In this document: in pieces, positions 4,374-7,996 of the stretch | Layout of the letters: every line of letters starts with the position of its first letter | How positions within the stretch are numbered: position 1 is the stretch's first letter | DNA from: Gemmatimonadota bacterium | Lineage (GTDB): Bacteria; Gemmatimonadota; Gemmatimonadetes; Gemmatimonadales; Gemmatimonadaceae | Assembly: GCA_028287225.1 (NCBI GenBank) | Contig: JAQBPZ010000307.1 | Location: 1 to 7,996 of the forward strand | Length of the DNA: 7,996 nucleotides | Reading direction: 5' to 3' | The notes under the pieces: generated by a model | Database searches by the model: none | What the model was told of the DNA's origin: nothing | Seen by the model: the letters and a program-made list of their open reading frames with translations, nothing else | Translations under genes and position numbers: made by a program

Positions 4374-6137
4374 ATGTCGACCAACGATCGCCGTCCTGGA
4401 GTCTGGAAGGCCGCACCGGCCGCGCTTCCCCCGCGCGCTGCCACCGCCGGCATCATGCTCGTCCTGGCGGTCGCCGCGGCCGGCGAGCTGCGCAGCGCCG
4501 CCCGCATCGAGACGCTCCAGCGCGACGCCTACCCTGCGCTCCTCGACGCCCGCGCCCTCACCGGGACTCTCGCTGCCGTGCGCGCCGAGCAGCAGCGCGC
4601 CGGGACGCCGGGGCATGCGGCGCGCCTCGACAGCCTTGGCGACGCCTTTCACACCGTTGCCCGGGCAGCGCACGGCGGCGCCCTGACGGCCATCGACACG
4701 CGCTTCGACGAATACCTGGACCAGACGCGCCGATCCGCCCTCGGCATCGTCTCCAGCGACGAGAGCGGCATCTCCGCTCCGGCAGCGGAAGGCGCGTCTC
4801 GAGTGCTCGACGCCGAGCTGTCGGCCGCCACGCAGCGTGCGGAGCGCGACGTTGCCGAGTCGATCGCCGCGGCGAACGCGCAGCAGTCGTACATGATGAT
4901 GGCCCTGATCGTGAGTGGCGCCATCGCGCTGCTGCTCGTCGCGGCGCTCGCCTGGGGCCAGCGCGCGGCGAGGGCGGCGTGGATCGACGGGCTCACCGAG
5001 ACCGTCGACGCGCTTGCCGCCGGCGACCTCTCCGTGGCGATTCGCGATTCGGCCGACGCGTCGGCCGGCCGGCTCGGCGCATCGCTGCGGCGTCTGGCGC
5101 GCCAGCTCCGCGACAACACGGAGGCAGCGCAGGCGCTGGCCGCCGGCGCGTTCCGCGGCGTGCGCCCGAGCGCGTCGTGCGATCCGCTCGGCGTCGCGCT
5201 GGCCCAGCTGAGTCAGTCGATGACCGAGATCGCCGTCACCAGCCAGCGGGTGGCGCGCGGCGACGTCGGCGTGGTGGTGACGCCGCGCTCGCCGAGCGAT
5301 GCGTTCGGCGTGGCATGCGCCGCGATGCTGCGCCGCGTGGTGACCACGCTGGACGAGGTCGAGCGGGCCCGCGTCGAGATGATGGGGATGATCGACGCGA
5401 TGCGCGGCGACGCGGCCGCGCTGGCCTCCAGCGCGAACATCGATGCGGATCGCCTGCGCCGCACGGAGGAGCGCCTGACCAGCGTCAGCGTCCAGGCCCG
5501 CTCGGACGTGATGCGCGGCACCATCCTGACGGAGCGTGCCGCCGAGAGCGGGGCGATGCTCACCGCGGGCTCGCTCGCGATGCAGTCTTCTCTTGAGGGT
5601 CTCGCCGGCGTGTTGCGGAGTGCGGACGTCGTGCAGGATCTCGCGCGAAAGGCGGGGCTGCTGGCGGTGCGCGCCGCAGTCGTGCCGGCCGGAGGCATCG
5701 AGGCGGCCGCCGTGCTGCACGCGACGGAGGCGCGGGCGCTCGCCACCGACGCGGCTGCGGCCGGAGCCACGATCACGCGCCTCATGATCGGAGGGACGGA
5801 GCACGCGTACGAGGCGGGCGTGGCGTTCGACCGGGTGGCCATTGCCGTGAAGGACAGCACCTCGCTCGTGCAGGAGATCGGCGCCGCCTCACAGCGGCAG
5901 GCGGCGGAGCTCCATGAGATCGACGCCACCGTGTCGCAGGTCACGCGCACCACGTCGAACAGCGCCGAGACCGCCCGCCAGCTCGTGCATCGCCTGGATG
6001 CACTGGCCGCGCAGGCGCGGCGGATCGAAGCCACGGTGCGGCGCGCCAGCCGGTCGCGCAGTGCCGGCGTGATCGCCGTCGCGCACGTCGTGCCGGCCCC
6101 CGTGCGCTCCAGCATGCCGATGGCCGCACACGCCTGA
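4374..6137 (+). CDS. Orphan chemoreceptor-like membrane protein with three HAMP-like units and a degenerate signalling tip
   Basis: 587-residue protein with methyl-accepting chemotaxis receptor architecture. TM1 is about 22-38; a mostly helical extracytoplasmic domain spans about 40-172; TM2 is 173-194. Three consecutive HAMP-like units follow: about 193-247 (LAAGDLS, GRLGASL), 248-285 (LAAGAF, DPLGVAL) and 286-328 (VARGDV, DAFGVAC). A long coiled coil runs about 330-560. Its hairpin tip (about 419-457) still reads VVQDLARKAGLLA and EARALA, but the family's near-invariant NAAIEAARAGE..GRGF core is replaced by RAAVVPAGGIEAAAV, about two residues shorter. The glutamates and GRGF that contact CheA and CheW are gone. 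Canonical chemotaxis signalling is therefore doubtful, and no che gene is nearby. The start ATG at 4374 has GAGGA eight bases upstream; a GTG at 4281 is in frame but has no support and would overlap the predicted -10. Confidence 0.85.
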   Translation: MSTNDRRPGVWKAAPAALPPRAATAGIMLVLAVAAAGELRSAARIETLQRDAYPALLDARALTGTLAAVRAEQQRAGTPGHAARLDSLGDAFHTVARAAHGGALTAIDTRFDEYLDQTRRSALGIVSSDESGISAPAAEGASRVLDAELSAATQRAERDVAESIAAANAQQSYMMMALIVSGAIALLLVAALAWGQRAARAAWIDGLTETVDALAAGDLSVAIRDSADASAGRLGASLRRLARQLRDNTEAAQALAAGAFRGVRPSASCDPLGVALAQLSQSMTEIAVTSQRVARGDVGVVVTPRSPSDAFGVACAAMLRRVVTTLDEVERARVEMMGMIDAMRGDAAALASSANIDADRLRRTEERLTSVSVQARSDVMRGTILTERAAESGAMLTAGSLAMQSSLEGLAGVLRSADVVQDLARKAGLLAVRAAVVPAGGIEAAAVLHATEARALATDAAAAGATITRLMIGGTEHAYEAGVAFDRVAIAVKDSTSLVQEIGAASQRQAAELHEIDATVSQVTRTTSNSAETARQLVHRLDALAAQARRIEATVRRASRSRSAGVIAVAHVVPAPVRSSMPMAAHA

Positions 6138-6155
6138 TCCCGCGACGCTGCGGGA
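6138..6155 (+). terminator. Hairpin directly after the receptor gene
   Basis: TCCCGC (6138-6143) pairs with GCGGGA (6150-6155) around a 6-base loop, starting on the base after the TGA. No T-run follows. It may be the end of the receptor transcript or an mRNA-stabilising stem. Confidence 0.35.
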
Positions 6156-6160
6156 ACCTC

Positions 6161-6197
6161 GTGCACGCGCGTCCGCGACGAAGCGGCGCGCGTGCAC
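6161..6197. terminator. Long GC-rich hairpin in the convergent junction
   Basis: The 11 bases at 6161-6171 (GTGCACGCGCG) are the exact reverse complement of 6187-6197. Inside, CCGC (6173-6176) pairs with GCGG (6183-6186) after a one-base bulge, leaving a GACGAA loop. This is a 15-pair stem between two converging genes and a likely contributor to transcription termination in either direction. Confidence 0.5.
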
Positions 6198-6206
6198 GAC
6201 GGACAG

Positions 6207-6247
6207 ACGAGCAACGAGCAACGACCTCCTCGTTGCTCGTTGCTCGT
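6207..6247. repeat. 18-bp inverted repeat built from a heptamer (ACGAGCA / TGCTCGT)
   Basis: Positions 6207-6224 and 6230-6247 are perfect reverse complements around a CCTCC loop. Each arm is about two and a half copies of a heptamer (ACGAGCA on the left, TGCTCGT on the right), and another partial copy, CGTTAC, follows at 6245-6250. It sits 14 bases beyond the end of hslU and may act as a bidirectional terminator. The heptamer differs by one base from the CGTTACT repeat upstream of hslU. Confidence 0.7.
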
Positions 6248-6260
6248 TACGCTTTCGCCC

Positions 6261-7739
6261 TTACAGGATGTACTTCCGCAGGTCCTCGTCCTCGACGATC
6301 GCCTTGAGCTTCTCGCGCACGGCCTCCGCGTCGACGACGATGCGGCGGATCGAGGTGTCGGGCAGGTTGAACAGCGTCTCCTCCAGCTGCGTCGTCATGA
6401 CGGTGTGGAGGCGGCGCGCGCCGATGTTTTCCATGCGCGAGTTCACCGTGGCGGCGATGCGCGCGATCTCGGCGATGCCGTCGGTCGTGAACTCGAGCGA
6501 CGCGCCGTCCGCCGCCACGAGCGCGGCGTACTGCTTCGTGAGCGCGTTCTCCGGCTCCGTCATGATGCGGATGAAGTCCGCCTCGGTGAGCGGCTTGAGC
6601 TCCACGCGAATGGGGAAGCGGCCCTGGAGCTCCGGGATGAGGTCCGAGGGCTTGGAGACGTGGAAGGCGCCGGCGGCGACGAACAGGATGTGATCCGTCT
6701 TCACCATCCCGTATTTCGTCTGGACGTTGGACCCTTCCACGATGGGCAGGAGGTCGCGCTGCACGCCCTCGCGCGACACGTCGGGGCCGCCCATCTGGCT
6801 CTTCTCCCCGGCGATCTTGTCGATCTCGTCCAGGAAGACGATGCCGAGCGTCTCGACCCGCTCCAGCGCGTCGGCGGTGACGTCCTCCATGTCGACGAGC
6901 TTCTCCAGCTCCTGCTCCAGCAGGATGCGCCGCGCCTCGCTCACCTTCACCACGCGCTTCCGCTTGCGCTGCGGCATCATCTCGCGGAGCATCTCGGTGA
7001 AGTTCTCCATGCTGTCCGGCGCGCCCTGCGACGCGAGCATGTCGAACATCGGCCCCTGGGCGGGCGCCACCTCGATCTCCACCTCGCGCGCATCGAGCTG
7101 CCCGTCGAGGAGCAGCACCTTCAGCTTCTCGCGGGTGCGCCGGTGCCGCTCCGCGCTGGCGTCCGCCTGCTCCTCCTGCTTCACGTCGCCGGTCGGGCTC
7201 ACGACGAAGACCCCCGTCGAGGACGCCAGCGGGTCGCCCGGGGCGTGCGGCGCCGCGGCGGTCGCCGGTGCGGCCGTGCTCGCCACGATGGGCGGGAGCA
7301 GCAGGTCCAGCAGGCGCTCGTCGACCCGCTCGCTGGCCAGGTCCTCGACCTCCGCCTCGCGCTCCTGGCGCACCATCTCCACCGCGCTGTCCACGAGGTC
7401 GCGGATCATCCCCTCCACGTCGCGGCCGACGTAGCCCACCTCGGTGAACTTGGAGGCTTCCACCTTGATGAACGGCGCGCCGGCCAGCTTGGCGAGCCGG
7501 CGCGCGATCTCCGTCTTCCCCACGCCGGTGGGGCCGATGAGGATGATGTTGTTCGGGGAGATCTCGTCGCGGATCGACTCCGGGGCCTGCTGGCGACGCC
7601 AGCGGTTGCGGAGGGCGATCGCGACGGCCTTCTTGGCGTCGGCCTGGCCCACGATGTAGCGGTCCAGCTCCGCGACGATCTGCCGCGGCGTGAGGTCGGC
7701 GAGGCGCGCCAGCGCCTGCTGCGTGCGGTCGGTAGGCAT
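6261..7739 (-). CDS. hslU: HslU, ATPase subunit of the HslUV (ClpYQ) protease
   Basis: 492-residue AAA+ ATPase that unfolds substrates and feeds them into the HslV peptidase in the cytosol. Walker A is GPTGVGKT (69-76), the pore loop is GYVG (102-105), Walker B is VFLDEIDK (301-308), sensor-2 is GARRLHTV (440-447), and the C-terminus ends EDLRKYIL, the tail that inserts into HslV. EGVQRDLLPIVEG (324-336) is also typical. It is about 50 residues longer than E. coli HslU. The extra length is mostly an Ala/Pro-rich low-complexity stretch in the I-domain (about 150-195). ATG at 7739 fits the family start, with only a weak AGG eight bases upstream. hslV usually precedes hslU directly, but the 257 bases upstream here hold only repeats. 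Confidence 0.97.
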   Translation of the reverse strand: MPTDRTQQALARLADLTPRQIVAELDRYIVGQADAKKAVAIALRNRWRRQQAPESIRDEISPNNIILIGPTGVGKTEIARRLAKLAGAPFIKVEASKFTEVGYVGRDVEGMIRDLVDSAVEMVRQEREAEVEDLASERVDERLLDLLLPPIVASTAAPATAAAPHAPGDPLASSTGVFVVSPTGDVKQEEQADASAERHRRTREKLKVLLLDGQLDAREVEIEVAPAQGPMFDMLASQGAPDSMENFTEMLREMMPQRKRKRVVKVSEARRILLEQELEKLVDMEDVTADALERVETLGIVFLDEIDKIAGEKSQMGGPDVSREGVQRDLLPIVEGSNVQTKYGMVKTDHILFVAAGAFHVSKPSDLIPELQGRFPIRVELKPLTEADFIRIMTEPENALTKQYAALVAADGASLEFTTDGIAEIARIAATVNSRMENIGARRLHTVMTTQLEETLFNLPDTSIRRIVVDAEAVREKLKAIVEDEDLRKYIL

Positions 7740-7767
7740 GGGAGAAACCTAACGGGCGGATGCCGGA

Positions 7768-7779
7768 CGTTCGCGAACG
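7768..7779. promoter_or_regulatory. 12-bp perfect palindrome upstream of hslU
   Basis: CGTTCGCGAACG reads identically on both strands and lies 28 bases before the hslU ATG. It merges into the adjacent heptamer copies. It could be a regulator site or part of the repeat. It is not a CIRCE element. Confidence 0.3.
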
Positions 7780-7791
7780 AGTAACGAGTAA
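7776..7791 (-). repeat. Short heptamer repeat, about 2.3 copies, inverted relative to the terminal array
   Basis: AACGAGTAACGAGTAA is just over two copies of GAGTAAC, the reverse complement of the GTTACTC unit at the window end. The two blocks face each other across the REP-like pair. Confidence 0.7.
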
Positions 7792-7812
7792 GTCGGCGGG
7801 CGATCCGGGCGT

Positions 7813-7845
7813 CTGTCATCCCACGCGCACCGCGCGTTGGGACCT
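7813..7845 (+). repeat. REP-like palindromic unit A
   Basis: A 33-base unit: CTGTCATCCCAC, a 12-base core, then TTGGGACCT. It folds on itself: TCCC pairs with GGGA and ACGCGC with GCGCGT around an ACC loop, with one bulged T. It has the form of a repetitive extragenic palindrome. An inverted partner lies at 7886-7918. Confidence 0.75.
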
Positions 7846-7885
7846 GCTGTCCGTGCGGACGGGCCAGCCACTCGATCGGGAGGCA

Positions 7886-7918
7886 AGGTCCCAACAGCCT
7901 GCGGCTGTGGGATGACAG
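7886..7918 (-). repeat. REP-like palindromic unit B (inverted partner of A)
   Basis: Read on the minus strand it has the same outer 12 and 9 bases as unit A, but a different 12-base core. The core still folds: ACAGCC pairs with GGCTGT around a GCA loop, with the same bulge. The two units form a head-to-head pair separated by 40 bases, like the paired arrangement of known REP/BIME elements. Confidence 0.75.
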
Positions 7919-7941
7919 CCGCTCGGGAGGCCGCCCCGCAG

Positions 7942-7996
7942 GTTACTCGTTACTCGTTACTCGTTACTCGTTACTCGTTACTCGTTACTCGTTACT
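7942..7996. repeat. Heptamer tandem array (GTTACTC), truncated by the window end
   Basis: Seven perfect copies of GTTACTC plus six more bases run to the last base of the window, so the true length is unknown. No coding frame with a recognisable protein crosses it. Any gene upstream of hslU lies beyond it. Confidence 0.95.

Noticed and set aside
4233..5804. 523-codon open frame opposite the receptor gene
   Set aside because: Arg/Gly/His-rich antisense shadow with no recognisable domain. The plus-strand frame has transmembrane and HAMP-like structure.
6192..7784. 530-codon open frame on the plus strand opposite hslU
   Set aside because: It is rich in His, Arg, Leu and Asp in the pattern expected from the antisense of a GC-rich gene, and hslU on the other strand is unambiguous.
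7942..7996. CRISPR array
   Set aside because: The repeat unit is seven bases with no spacers, so it is a simple tandem repeat.

Overview
This is a GC-rich bacterial window (roughly 70% G+C by eye) with densely packed genes. It resembles Gemmatimonadota or a similar high-GC phylum. That placement is an inference. It rests on base composition, alanine-rich signal peptides ending in '..AQ', the set of ordinary housekeeping genes, and small glycine-zipper exported proteins. No rRNA or other decisive marker is present.

Layout. Positions 63-4144 hold seven genes on the minus strand. In transcription order they are ornithine carbamoyltransferase (argF), a Bcp/PrxQ peroxiredoxin, a small exported helical protein, a pyridoxamine-phosphate-oxidase-like flavin protein, a prephenate dehydratase without an ACT domain, and two paralogous exported glycine-zipper proteins. 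Three junctions are 4-base start/stop overlaps: argF/bcp, flavin protein/prephenate dehydratase, and the paralogue pair. This points to translational coupling in pairs rather than one certain seven-gene operon. An AT-rich divergent intergenic region (4145-4373) separates argF from a plus-strand gene at 4374-6137. That gene encodes a membrane receptor built like a chemoreceptor, with three consecutive HAMP-like units and a badly degenerate signalling tip. A convergent junction (6138-6260) packed with three inverted repeats follows, then minus-strand hslU (6261-7739), the ATPase of the HslUV protease. The last 257 bases carry no gene but hold a head-to-head pair of REP-like palindromes and a heptamer tandem array that runs off the window end.

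How the genes fit together. argF (arginine synthesis) and the prephenate dehydratase (phenylalanine synthesis) are biosynthetic. The peroxiredoxin, the flavin protein and HslU are stress or protein-quality functions. No single pathway unites the window, and I found no defence system, CRISPR array, transposase, tRNA or rRNA.

The most unusual points are: (1) a perfect 42-bp palindrome at the start of the prephenate dehydratase gene, which has no in-frame ATG, GTG or TTG start; (2) the orphan tri-HAMP receptor with an eroded tip; (3) REP-like units whose stems differ by compensatory changes; and (4) variants of one heptamer on both sides of hslU.
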